Shown: in pieces, positions 34,659 through 45,362 of the stretch
How positions within the stretch are numbered: the first letter of the stretch is position 1
How the letters are laid out: every line of letters starts with the position of its first letter
Assembly: GCF_964355755.1 (NCBI RefSeq)
Contig: NC_092674.1
Coordinates: forward strand, 501,001-565,000
Origin: Antedon mediterranea
Taxonomy: Eukaryota > Echinodermata > Crinoidea > Comatulida > Antedonidae
DNA length: 64,000 bases
Direction of reading: 5' to 3'
Notes under the pieces: generated by a model
Seen by the model: only the letters and a program-made list of their open reading frames with translations
What the model was told of the DNA's origin: nothing
Databases searched by the model: none
Position numbers and translations under genes: made by a program

Positions 34659-35546
34659 CTATTTTACAAACGGTACAATTCGTTTATTTCCTCGTTGACA
34701 TATACCAATATTGCGAATCTGGTCATTAAACGCTTTTCGAAAGTCTGAAAGATGGAACCAATAAATAACCGGATTCACGAGCGAGTTTATAACCATACCC
34801 ACATAAGTTATGCCAAAACTGAAACTTAGCATTTTTGTTTGTGATTCACAATCAAGAAAAGCGTATAGCACTGAAACAGCCGTAAATGGTAACCATGTTA
34901 GGACAAATACTCCTATAATTATACAAAATGCTTTGAAAAGACGGTTGAATTCGTCGATATCGTTTGAAAAAGACTGTATGTTTGAACGTTGATGTCGAAG
35001 TTTTCTGTAGATATTTACGTATAAATATACTGTGGTAAAAATTAGTGAAAACGAAGTAATGCTGAATATAACAGGGAGTGCTTTAAGGTCATTATCTGAT
35101 ACATATACTACAGCCATGAATACGAATGACAATATTACAATCAAACAACACGTAATGATATAGCGTCGGGTTGTGGCAATAGAACCGTACTTTAAAGGTG
35201 CCCATACAAGGGCTATAGAACGATCAACAGCAATTGCCGAAATTGTTACTATAGAGGCTAGCATCATAACATCACATAAGTACACCAATGGTAATACAGT
35301 CGTGTAATAGATCATCGTAAAGAAGTTAGGAACCATAAATATGCTAATTAAAGCGTCTAAAATCGCCAGTAGACCTATAAAAACATGTCGCAGTTTTTGC
35401 AAACGCCTGTTTAAAAAAATGAGTATCACAACCAAAGTGTTTGCTAAAAATGACAAAGTACACAGTACGGAAAGAATCACTGATGTGAAGATAGTGTACA
35501 AAAAACCTGAATAAGCTTCGTACGAACTAGTATAATTGCAATCCAT
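34659..35546 (-). CDS. Rhodopsin-class GPCR, member 3
   Basis: Intronless, 295 residues, in duplication unit B. N-terminus MDCNYTSSYEAYSGFLYTIF with glycosylation site NYT. Keeps AIAVDRSIALVWAPLKYGSI, FVLTWLPFTAV and NSLVNPVIYWFHLSDFRKAF. The C-tail ends GNKRIVPFVK. Differs from member 4 at only a small number of residues, so the split is recent or gene conversion is active. Confidence 0.88.
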   Translation of the reverse strand: MDCNYTSSYEAYSGFLYTIFTSVILSVLCTLSFLANTLVVILIFLNRRLQKLRHVFIGLLAILDALISIFMVPNFFTMIYYTTVLPLVYLCDVMMLASIVTISAIAVDRSIALVWAPLKYGSIATTRRYIITCCLIVILSFVFMAVVYVSDNDLKALPVIFSITSFSLIFTTVYLYVNIYRKLRHQRSNIQSFSNDIDEFNRLFKAFCIIIGVFVLTWLPFTAVSVLYAFLDCESQTKMLSFSFGITYVGMVINSLVNPVIYWFHLSDFRKAFNDQIRNIGICQRGNKRIVPFVK

Positions 35547-35828
35547 TTTCAGTTTCGCCTTCTATTTTTGAATCTACAGTTGTAAAAAGTTCCTCTTTAT
35601 CTTCCAAGCACTTGTTGAGTTGTGTGCTCGCCGGAGAGATATTACATTAAGTTATAAAGATCCAGGCGTTTTCATCAAATTCATTTTTTAAACCGAGGAT
35701 CATGTTTAAATTATGAGTGACATGTCTGATATTAAAATCAATACGTACAACTTACAATCCACGGACACTCTGTACTGTCTCAGATATGCACGCTATGCAT
35801 CTTTCAACAAACAATTGTTGCAAGTTTC

Positions 35829-36140
35829 CATTTTGTTAGTTTCAACACAAAACTAAAAGTACGATACTACACGTTTTAGAACTGTCAATAGTTATTTCGT
35901 GACAATAGTAGGCCTACAGAATATCCAACTTCTCATGAACCGGTAAAATGGTGATGTTGCAGTCTGTCAGATGTACCTAAGTCATTTGATTTTACTGAAA
36001 TACTTTCTTAAGTTATTACTTAATTAATACAGATCATTTCCTTTCTGGGATCCACGGCACAAAGTAGAACGATGATTCTGCTGAGATTAACGAACATGGT
36101 AATTTGAAAGGTTCGTAAATACATTCTGCTTACATCTGCA
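35829..36140 (-). pseudogene. Second orphan promoter/start-codon relic (member-5 type)
   Basis: Same arrangement as at 34017-34330: ATG at 35831 followed by GAA ACT TGC AAC and an early stop, with upstream sequence matching that of the member-5 gene. Duplicated together with unit B. Confidence 0.68.
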
Positions 36141-36469
36141 ACCTTACTTGCACGCAATCCTACATTTTTTTATCAGATTCTGACCGATTTGTGGGTTATC
36201 AAAATCAATATCTGTAAATTATCTAGGCCCTACCTATTTTTTCAGGTTTGCATCAATTGCATCATATATGAGGCTCCTATGGCAACACATTAGAGAACAA
36301 TTTAAAAGCGCGTTTAAATCCTGATAAAAACGACATAGCTTATTTACGCGTGTGAGGTCATTAAGCTAATTTCATTTTAATAATAGTCCACAAAATGCCC
36401 TTTAAATCTATCTAACAAGACATAATTTATTAAATTAAAGAAACTGTGAATTACCAATTACTATAGTAA

Positions 36470-37357
36470 CTATTTTACAAACGGTACAATTCGTTTATTT
36501 CCTCGTTGACAGATACCAATATTGCGAATCTGGTCATTAAACGCTTTTCGAAAGTCTGAAAGATGGAACCAATAAATAACCGGATTCACGAGCGAGTTTA
36601 TAACCATACCCACATAAGTTATGCCAAAACTGAAACTTAGCATTTTTGTTTGTGATTCACAATCAAGAAAAGCGTATAGCGCTGAAACAGCCGTAAATGG
36701 TAACCATGTTAGGACAAATACTCCTATAATTATACAAAATGCTTTGAAAAGACGGTTGAATTCGTCGATATCGTTTGAAAAAGACTGTATGTTTGAACGT
36801 TGATGTCGAAGTTTTCTGTAGATATTTACGTATAAATATACTGTGATAAAAATTAGTGAAAACGAAGTAATGCTGAATATAACAAGGAGTGCTTTAAGGT
36901 CATTATCTGATACATATACTACAGCCATGAATACGAATGACAATATTACAATCAAACAACACGTAATGATATAGCGTCGGGTTGTGGCAATAGAACCATA
37001 CTTTAAAGGTGCCCATACAAGGGCTATTGAACAATCAACAGCAATTGCCGAAATTGTTACGATAGACGCTAGCATCATAACATCACATAAGTACATCAAT
37101 GGTAATACAGTCGTGTAATAGATCATCGTCAAGAAGTTAGGAACCATAAATATGCTAATTAATGTGTCTAAAATCGCAAGTAGACCTATAAAAACATGTC
37201 GCACTTCCTGCAAACGCCTGTTAAAAAAAATGAGTATCACAACCAAAGTGTTTGCTAAAAATGACAAAGTACACAGTACGGAAAGAATCACTGGCATGAA
37301 GATATTGTAGAAAAAACCTGAATAAGCTTCGTACGAACTAGTATAATTGCAATCCAT
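36470..37357 (-). CDS. Rhodopsin-class GPCR, member 4, with Cys at the DRY arginine
   Basis: Intronless, 295 residues, in duplication unit C. Nearly identical to member 3, but the TM3 signature reads AIAVDCSIALVWAPLKYGSI: the arginine at position 3.50 is Cys (codon TGT against CGT in its sisters). This arginine normally forms the ionic lock and contacts G protein. NSLVNPVIYWFHLSDFRKAF and the C-tail GNKRIVPFVK are intact and no stop interrupts the frame, so it may be a modified receptor or an early pseudogene. Confidence 0.87.
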   Translation of the reverse strand: MDCNYTSSYEAYSGFFYNIFMPVILSVLCTLSFLANTLVVILIFFNRRLQEVRHVFIGLLAILDTLISIFMVPNFLTMIYYTTVLPLMYLCDVMMLASIVTISAIAVDCSIALVWAPLKYGSIATTRRYIITCCLIVILSFVFMAVVYVSDNDLKALLVIFSITSFSLIFITVYLYVNIYRKLRHQRSNIQSFSNDIDEFNRLFKAFCIIIGVFVLTWLPFTAVSALYAFLDCESQTKMLSFSFGITYVGMVINSLVNPVIYWFHLSDFRKAFNDQIRNIGICQRGNKRIVPFVK

Positions 37358-37565
37358 TTTCAGTTTCGCCTTCTATTTTTTAATATATATATAAATTTGA
37401 ATATAATATATTTGTTCCTCTTTATCTTCAAAGCACTTTTTCAGTAGTGTACACGCGCTGGGAGATTTTGAAATTAGAGTGACATGTCACTCATAATTTT
37501 GAAATCAAATATTAAAATCAATACTATAACACTTACAAAACGAAAATGATACTGTCTCAGGCATC

Positions 37566-37647
37566 TTATTACAATAACAATTATTGAATAATAAAGATGG
37601 TACATGCTTATTACAATAACAATTATTCAATAATAAAGATGGTACCT
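37566..37647. repeat. Tandem pair of about 40 bp
   Basis: TTATTACAATAACAATTATT, then GAATAATAAAGATGGTAC, occurs twice in a row with one mismatch (G/C). It lies between GPCR members 4 and 5. Confidence 0.85.
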
Positions 37648-37776
37648 GTGATGCTTTATTTGATATAAGAAATAATCAATATGTATGACATGACAAAATA
37701 TGTATGACATCATACTTAATTCCACATTAACCCAATTGACATAAGATAAATCACTAAATGTAATTTACCTTTCATC

Positions 37777-37921
37777 TGTTTCGGCGCGGTTCCAATCCGG
37801 CGCGCCGGCAAATCAACAACGTCAATGTGTCGTTTTGCTACGCGCATATCGATAGACAGGAGCCCCGTGGAGCATCGTGATTTGCCGGCGACGGAACGGA
37901 ACCGGAACCGTGCCGGAGCTT
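37777..37921. repeat. GC-rich inverted repeat of about 140 bp
   Basis: TCGGCGCGGTTCCAATCCGG...GCCGGCAAATCAAC is mirrored by GTGATTTGCCGGCGACGGAA...GGAACCGTGCCGGA. The arms are about 38 bp with mismatches and indels. It stands out against the AT-rich surroundings and could be a small MITE. Open frames across it (37716-38034, minus) match nothing I recognise. Confidence 0.6.
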
Positions 37922-38458
37922 TGAAAGACCCCTCCATGCTTCACCTGGATGAATGACAAACGTAAACCCAATTCTGTTCTGTTATCTACTGTCAACTCAA
38001 TATCCCAAATACATGCCACAGTTCCTCGGCCCATCAGCCGGTTCGCCTAACACTAGTAAATTATTGCAAAGTACTAGACGCACACCAACCGTTTTTTCTT
38101 TTTAATTTAAAAGTTTGATTGTAAATTTGTCTCTCAATTTCATATTCGTGTCCATGTGCGTAAACTTCGTATTATTTGTTACAGTTTTCTCGTGTCAACG
38201 TATGTAAAACGGTATTTTTTGTCGGGTTGCTCATTTATTCATTTATATAATAATTTAGTTCAAATGTTTCCTTATATCGATATTTTTAGTTGTAATACTT
38301 CTGTCTTTAATGTCATTTGTAATAATTACATGAACCTGTTTGTTTTCCTTGTTCTTTTTTATGTAAATCACATGTATATTTAATGGCGATCCTGTATTGG
38401 TGTTTTTTTTTATACACTGTTGGATCTTAAATAAATAAATACATATTTTTTAATATCA

Positions 38459-39337
38459 TTATCTATTAAACAATGGTACAATTTTGTAAAAAGTGTGACG
38501 TAATGCTTTCCTGAAATCTGAAAGATGAAGCCAGTAAAGAAAAGGATTTGCAATCGAATTTGTAACAGTGAATACATAACATGAAAGTGTAATTAAAGAT
38601 AATATTCTAGAAAACTCTGAACAGTCTATGAAATACACTGCAGCACCAAGAGCCACGATTGGTCCCCAAGATATTATAAAAATACCTAATATGATGCTGA
38701 ATGTTTTTAGTATCTTTTTAAATTCTGCAATGTCATTCGCAGTTATCGGCTGACTCGAACGTTGCTGCTGAAGCCCTTTGTATATATTTACGTATAACAT
38801 TACCGTTATTATTATTACTATAAATATCATAATAGTATGTAAAAATAATATTGTTAAGTCATTTTGGTTTTTGACGTTGAGTATGCTTATATAGATTACT
38901 GGCATCACAACAATGAGAACACACGCAAAAAGATAACGACGCGTTGTTGAGATCACGTGGTACTTTAAAGGTGCCCAAATGAGCGCGATCGAACGATCTA
39001 CGGCGATAGCACTGATGGCTAGCGTAGAAGACAATAACAATCCCTCAGTTATCGAACTTAATACTGCATGTAACATTACTTTAGACGGTAAATATATTAT
39101 ACATGCTGACGTCGGCAACATCGATATGCTAGAGCATGCATCTATTACAGCTAATAAACCAATAAATATTGTTTTTGTTCTTCGTAATCGCTTGTTGGTA
39201 AAGAATAACATTATAACAAGTAGATTTGCTAAAAACGAAATTGGACAAATAATTGATATAACAATCATTATCGCCTTTTTATCAGAAATACTCATTCTAT
39301 CCCAAAATTCAGTATGATTGCTGTTGCAACTTTCCAT
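38459..39337 (-). CDS. Rhodopsin-class GPCR, member 5
   Basis: Intronless, 292 residues. N-terminus MESCNSNHTEFWDR with glycosylation site NHT. TM1 FLANLLVIMLFF, TM2 LLAVIDACSS, TM3 end AISAIAVDRSIALIWAPLKY, TM6 FIISWGPIVAL, TM7 NSIANPFLYWLHLSDFRKAL. The C-tail is short (KIVPLFNR). Closer to member 1 than to members 2-4 in TM6-TM7 (YFIDCSEFS against YFIDCTEIS). Its 300-bp upstream block (39338-39650) recurs as orphan copies within the tandem duplication units. Confidence 0.87.
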   Translation of the reverse strand: MESCNSNHTEFWDRMSISDKKAIMIVISIICPISFLANLLVIMLFFTNKRLRRTKTIFIGLLAVIDACSSISMLPTSACIIYLPSKVMLHAVLSSITEGLLLSSTLAISAIAVDRSIALIWAPLKYHVISTTRRYLFACVLIVVMPVIYISILNVKNQNDLTILFLHTIMIFIVIIITVMLYVNIYKGLQQQRSSQPITANDIAEFKKILKTFSIILGIFIISWGPIVALGAAVYFIDCSEFSRILSLITLSCYVFTVTNSIANPFLYWLHLSDFRKALRHTFYKIVPLFNR

Positions 39338-39844
39338 TTTGTTAGTTTCAACACAACACTAAAAGTACGATAGTTTTAGAACTGTCAATAGTTATTTCGT
39401 GACAATAGTAGGCCTACAGAATATCCAACTTCTCATGAACCGGTAAAATGGTGATGTTGCAGTCTGTCAGATGTACCTAAGTCATTTGACTTTACTGAAA
39501 TACCTTCTTAAGTTATTACTTAATTAATACAGATCATTTCCTTTGTGGGATCCACAGCACAATGTAGAACGCTGATTCTGCTGAGATTAACGAACATGGT
39601 AATTTGAAAGGTTCGTATAAATACTTCATTCTGTTGACATCTCCAACCTTAATTTCATGTCATTTTCATTTGATTGGAGTTGATGGATTGGTCAATTAGT
39701 AATTCACATCGTATTACATTGTTGACATGGACAACGTATTAATTATTCGTAAATTGTCTTGATGCATATTATGAGTTCTTGTTGCAATCGCCTTAGACAC
39801 GCGTGCGTAGTATTGATCAGTGGGGATTGACACGATGGGAGGCC

Positions 39845-39980
39845 TAAAGCCTAGAACGCAACGCAAAGACGTAAGCACAACGTAAGTCATTTTACCAATC
39901 ACAAGCGATGGATTATTCGAACTTGTCATTGCTCGTTTGCGTTGCGTCTACGTCTTTGCGTTGCGTCTACGTCCTAAAAT
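39845..39980. mobile_element. Dispersed repeat family B, inverted arrangement
   Basis: AACGCAACGCAAAGACGTAA and, inverted, GCGTTGCGTCTACGTCTTTG twice in tandem, around CCAATCACAAGCGATGG. Relates to the copy at 13.9 kb. It lies between GPCR members 5 and 6. Confidence 0.5.
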
Positions 39981-40048
39981 AAGTTCCAAATTACAATCAA
40001 GTAATTATTTTAAACACGAGTAACGTATAAAACGACTAGTCATATATT

Positions 40049-40972
40049 TTATGAAACAGGTTGAATTCGTCTGTCGTTGGTCTTACAACACATTACTTTC
40101 TTAAAAAATTGGTTTTTCAAAGATTTTCGAAATTCGGATAAATGTATCCAATAAATTACAGGATTTGCAAGGGAATTCAAAAGCATCAGCACATATGCCA
40201 TCTCATCGATCATTAGAATTATTGTTGGTATTTTAGAACAGTTTGCAAAATACGTCACGAGGTAAGCCACTGAACTCGTACCCATTGTTATAATAAATAC
40301 AAATACTATTGTACTGAATGTCTTTAATACTTGTCTGAAATCATTGATTTCGTTTGATGATATTGTACCTACATTGACCCGATGTTTCTTAAGTTGTTTA
40401 TATATGTTGATATACAACAATGTGGTGAATATTTCTGTTAGGATAACCATGATACAGCATGCAGCAAGTGCCGTAGTCCAGTCGAATACGGTAGTGAGTA
40501 AAACGCGAAATATAGACGGTACTATCACGATGAAGGCACTTGCTATCATGTAACGTCTAGTAGTGACAACCACATAGTACCTCATAGGTGCCCATATAAG
40601 AGCAATTGAACGGTCGATGCCAATAGCAGCTATTACCAAAGAAGACGAGTGAAGTAACCCATCGGTAAAACAAAAAAAGAACGTATCAATGCGCTCATCT
40701 TCAATTTGGAGTGTAATAGCAAGAAGTATGAACACGCTTCCAGTTGCGTCGACAACGGCTAACAAGCAAGTAAAAATGTTCTTTGATTTCCTCAAAGTCT
40801 TATTTGTCATGAACAACATCACCACCATTGCATTCAAAGTGAAAGAAAGTACACCTAGAAAAAATGTTAAAATATCTATCTTCAGTGCTGATGATTTCTC
40901 CCATGATTCTTCCCACTCGTCTGAGCCATTAAAACAATTTTCCATTTTTCCAAAGCAACAGCAACAATTCAA
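40049..40972 (-). CDS. Rhodopsin-class GPCR, member 6
   Basis: Intronless, 307 residues from the first ATG. The second in-frame Met (residue 10, at 40945) gives MENCFNGSDEWEE, which matches the N-terminal pattern of member 5, so translation may begin there; the first nine residues include CCCC. TM1 FTLNAMVVMLFM, TM2 LLAVVDATGS, TM3 end AAIGIDRSIALIWAPMRYYV, TM6 FIITMGTSSVA (the usual Pro of the TM6 motif is lost), TM7 NSLANPVIYWIHLSEFRKSL. The C-tail NDRRIQPVS keeps the family's R-I-x-P ending. Confidence 0.85.
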   Translation of the reverse strand: MNCCCCFGKMENCFNGSDEWEESWEKSSALKIDILTFFLGVLSFTLNAMVVMLFMTNKTLRKSKNIFTCLLAVVDATGSVFILLAITLQIEDERIDTFFFCFTDGLLHSSSLVIAAIGIDRSIALIWAPMRYYVVVTTRRYMIASAFIVIVPSIFRVLLTTVFDWTTALAACCIMVILTEIFTTLLYINIYKQLKKHRVNVGTISSNEINDFRQVLKTFSTIVFVFIITMGTSSVAYLVTYFANCSKIPTIILMIDEMAYVLMLLNSLANPVIYWIHLSEFRKSLKNQFFKKVMCCKTNDRRIQPVS

Positions 40973-41219
40973 ACATTCGTCTATAACGACTGTAATGTAC
41001 TTTGTTACATATCAAGGCGTGTGTATGCCAAATGATCCAAGAAGGAACGACCCTGTAGATGTACAACCTAAGATTAGAATGCTTCAATACCATTCTTTAG
41101 ACAATCCGCCAACGATTTGGACCGACATTCGATCGACTACTTGTGTCACAATCTCACAAACTGACAAATTACATCAGCTACTAAACTATGTCCCTATTAT
41201 TATATAATTTGATTTAATG

Positions 41220-41520
41220 AACTAGATCATTGTTAATGGTTACACTAATTTGATTTAGTTTTTATTTGTCGAATTACTGTTATTTGTTTGTGATAAATGA
41301 AATAAGTTGTCATGGTTATCAATAATCAACGGACTATAAAGTAATGTTGCTTTTCTACTTGACAACAAGTTTCGACAGAATACCACTTTAACGATCAAAT
41401 ACATGATAATTTAATATATGTGAATTAGTTGTAAGAAGGAAAACTCTTTTATCTCTACTATGCAATCGATATAAATCAGATGATAACAATACATCCATCA
41501 GTGTAAGATTTAGACCTTCC
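41220..41520. other. Intergenic, no gene seen
   Basis: AT-rich spacer between the GPCR cluster and the LINE fragment. No exon or RNA gene is supported. Confidence 0.5.
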
Positions 41521-41524
41521 TAAT

Positions 41525-41830
41525 TTAAAAAGGATTTGTAAAGTTTGTAACAATAATTTAGTAGAAAACGAGTTTCATTTTTTGTTCTTTATATATCATT
41601 TTAAGAAAACAATTACAATTACTTCCATCTTTTTACTCACTAGGCGCATACTGTTGAAACATTTATTTTATCAATGTCAAGTAAAAAAGGAAAACACATA
41701 TTATTTTAACCTTGCTAAGTCCATTGCTTATAAAAATAGAAAGCATTATTTAACGCACACATACATTTATTTTATTGTTATTATTTATACTGCTGTACTG
41801 GGTTCAATGGCCAAATGTATATAAAAAAAG
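41525..41830 (+). mobile_element. LINE fragment: C-terminal zinc-knuckle region of reverse transcriptase polyprotein
   Basis: Reading LKRICKVCNNNLVENEFHFL then FFIYHFKK fits the Cys-x2-Cys...Glu-x-x-His-Phe-Leu pattern near the C-terminus of many non-LTR retrotransposon ORF2 proteins. The frame continues to TAA at 41824, but upstream parts are missing or broken, so this is a dead 5'-truncated copy. Confidence 0.55.
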
Positions 41831-43778
41831 TTCCATTATAATTTCTAATCTACATGTAGTCAAATTGCCATTATTGACTTTTCTTCAAGTAACATTTTTC
41901 TAATTGGTGAAAGGTTTTGGAAGTTGGATCTGCTCAAACTCGGATCAGTCTTAACATTTCAATAAAGTTCCTATGGTAGAGAATAATTCCGCCCTCAATT
42001 TTATATCTCTCTTTGTTCCCACAACAAACACAACACTTGATTGAATAGAAGGCGACGGTTAGAGTTCGGTTTATTGTGCTCTGTGTTCCACGTTTAACGG
42101 AAGTGTGTGAATTGTGAATCACTTTATGTACGCGCAGCCTTCAGGTGTGCGCATATCATCACTGTGTGGACGCAGGTTGTGTATATGTGCACAGATCATC
42201 TTGTAAATACAGATGTTGGTGCACATATCATCGAATAACTGCTAAATTCTATGGACATTCATAAATCAAAGGATCAAATTCAAAACGCTTTCGTAAAACC
42301 GTTGCGTTAGCCTTATTGCTGCGATCAATTCTTGGTGATCATAACAGGTAGGATCCTAGGTCTAAACATTTTTTTTTATTTGAGAAATACAAGAACATCT
42401 TTGGGATATAATAAATAAATATTAAGCAAATTTAATTACAATACTGTATAACCACCATAGCTTAAAATAAAACAATTAATTAAATTAAGGATACCCAAGG
42501 TGATTTCTTTGTGATGGTCATCAAGTCAGACTATACTTTTCCTAATTTAAGACATACACTGAAAATATATTTTGTTTATGTTATTGTGAGAAAAAACAAA
42601 AAAGATTTGTAGTCGTGGTTGTTTTTAATTAATGTATTTTCTTACTTTTAATTATTTGTTATTTTTCTGTTCTCTATCTCTTGGCAGGTTTAATAACAAT
42701 GTCTCTCCATTTGTTTTGTCATAAGCTCTTGTTCCATGTTGTAATTTCTTTTCCTTCAGTCATTTAGTAAATATTAATATGTTTACTCCCTTCGATTCTT
42801 CCTTCTATAATCTCTTCAATCTTCTGTTACATGGCCTATCCTTCTTTTTTACTTTAATATTAAATAAAAATGTCTGTTCTTTTCGCTCTCTGTAGTTATT
42901 GTTGCTGTAACAACTTTTTCTCCCTACCTCCAGTACCTGGTGGTTTCTTGTCCCTAGCTACCCTTTTTATTTATTTTCCTATAAAATAACCCGCATCCTA
43001 AAATAAATCATCATCAAAGAATGTTTCCTTTTCTCAATAGTCGTCTCACAGTACGGAAGAGAGAGTTTAGAGAAAAGAATTACAGAGTTAGAATTTAGAA
43101 AGAATGCAATGTAATATAGATTAGAGTTTTGTAGAATTTAAAATTGTTATTATTGTGCTATATCCAGAGAAGCAGTCTGTATTACATATTATATTAATAT
43201 TGAATAAAGACTGTTCGTGGAAAACCATAATTCTATGCTGGTTTTGTATTTAATTTATATTGTACTAATCAATGTATAATCCTGCCACAAGACTATATAG
43301 GAAATAACCAATAAGGGGACTAACATCATACGGACACCCTACGATTACAAGTTCTCTACACCAATTTCACAAAGATTACATTTTACTATACGTAAGAAAC
43401 AAAAACTGTCACAATCAGTTCCGATAGGGAGTGGAATATTCAAATTCAGGGACAAATGGCTTCCTAGCTCTAACAGTAGACCTATTATAAACTAGAAAGC
43501 CACTCCGAGAGTGCATACCTCCGCCTACTGTAAAATTCTCCTACATAAGGTTTCTCCGGTAAAAAAGAAATATATATATATATATATATATGACGTATAT
43601 ATATATATTTGTCTGTGTCTTAATGCTGTTTGTGATTTAGGCTAATTTCACTACAAGCATGTGTATGCGAGTTTGGTGTAATGGTTTTTGTAACAAGCCT
43701 TTCAATTAACAATAGCTTCAGTTGACTAACAATAGAACAGCAACGCGAAAATCAAACAAGTGAATTTGAAAAGAAATA
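41830..43778. other. Non-coding spacer
   Basis: No gene seen. Contains an AT/TA microsatellite at about 43570-43605 and T/C-rich stretches at 42650-42960. The short open frames have no recognisable product. Confidence 0.5.
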
Positions 43779-44512
43779 GGTTTTTTTAATTTCATTTCAT
43801 TTATTTCGTCTCACATAATTATAACAACAAAATAACAAACAATAGAGAGAGACAGGATTCCCAAAAGCGAACTAAATCAAACTATCAAGTGGGTCTCCAG
43901 CAAAACATAATCATCCAACAATAAAATACAAAATTACAACATTAAAAACAACGTGAAGATTAAAAAGTACAAAATATCTATACAAAAGTTACCCAAGACA
44001 TTATAATTATTATTATTATTATAGTTATTATTACTGTTAAATATCACAGATATCAAATGAAGTTTCAATTTTTCGTGGATTAATGGCCGATAGTTGTAAA
44101 AGAATAAAAGAAAATATTTTGCTTAAAATAACATTTTAATTTATTAATAAATAAGCCTAAGTTAATCGGGAGCGTATTTCTAAGATCCTGAGGCAACCTA
44201 TCCCATGAGCGTTGAAACTGCTTAAATGTAGAACATTTAGAATTGTCAGTCCTACCAAACTTGTGAACAAATCTTAGATCATTGTCACGCCTGAGGTTAA
44301 TCTGAACAAAATAAAAAAATATTTGTTATAGAGACATTTGGAAACAAAGGAAATCAATAGGTAATTTATACGACCATCAAAGGACGGAAGACCAAGAACT
44401 CCAAGTCTCTGCTCATAAGACAGGGTGCCCCAGGATTTAGGTATACAGACCCTGGTGGTCATGCGGCGTTGAACCCTCTCTAAAGATTCAATCTCTCCCT
44501 TTCGATACGTAA
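43779..44512 (-). mobile_element. LINE 3' end with decayed reverse transcriptase C-terminus
   Basis: The minus strand begins YRKGEIESLERVQRRMTTRV, then PKSWGTLSYEQRLGVLGLPS, a pattern standard for the end of non-LTR reverse transcriptases (VQRR...LSYEERL..LGLP). After a frameshift it continues NLRRDNDLRFVHKFGRTDNS and FKQFQRSWDRLPQDLRN. The 3' UTR ends in AAATAAATGAAATGAAATT, the usual short-repeat LINE tail. It is 5'-truncated and cannot be active. Confidence 0.75.
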
Positions 44513-44514
44513 AC

Positions 44515-45360
44515 TTCTACTAAACTACTCGCATCAAAAAAACTTGCACATTAAATCAAATTATCTTTTAAATTTACAAATCACAAATTATACCTCTTGC
44601 CTCTTGTACAAAAATGAAGTTTTTTGGACAAGTAGTTCTCGAGTTCTCTATTTGTTACTTTAAGACTGCTCGCCGGCTTTTGGGAAATTCTGTCCTATCT
44701 TTTAACACTAGCAGGTCTGAACAGTATACCGAAAAAGTGGTCCAGAATTGGGACCATGGTCCCAAAATTTAATGGAATGGTCCTTGACCACATATCTATC
44801 CGTATATTCATTTTGGTAAAGATCTTGTAATTACTTTTTGAGTAATCCTGCTAACAAACAAACAAACACACGCTACCGATTACATATACCTCGGAGGTAA
44901 ATAAATAACTGTAATAATAAAAACATAATATAAGATAAACTACATTAACCAAACAAAGACCGGGGACGACAGGTGGCAACGGTGCCTGGATTCGTCGTTA
45001 GGTATATTCATCCTGGGAAATGGGGATTTCCAGACTGCTTGTTTATTTGTCACCCAACCGTTATGGATGTCATAATACAAAACAAACTATTTCTGGCCTA
45101 TACATTGCAAGTACAAAGGGTATCGAAAGTATATGATGACATAATCAATGTCGAAATATTGAACAATAACACGTTAAAAACAAGTTTTACTGGTTTTATT
45201 ATTAGAAATTACGCAATAAGAAGCATACAATTTGTATCATTTATTAAATTCAAAACTTTTAATAATATTAAAAACAGAAAGTTTCGAAGGATACGAGTAT
45301 TAATAGTAGTAGGCTAAAAACACACATTTATTTATTTAACATTCAGATGTGATTTCATAA
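44515..45360. other. Upstream region of the TNF-family gene
   Basis: No exon supported. An open frame at 44973-45317 (plus, 114 codons) has no recognisable domain and its composition is like the surrounding AT-rich DNA. The TNF-family promoter should lie here. Confidence 0.4.
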
Positions 45361-45362
45361 TC

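Noticed and set aside
37716-38034. Two overlapping GC-rich minus frames
   Set aside because: They cross an inverted repeat of about 140 bp and match no family I know; composition explains the absence of stops.
38979-39317. 112-codon plus-strand frame
   Set aside because: Antisense shadow of GPCR member 5; the same effect gives 60-codon shadows in members 2-4.
40689-41207. 172-codon plus-strand frame
   Set aside because: Mostly antisense to GPCR member 6; the rest is 5' flank with no recognisable domain.
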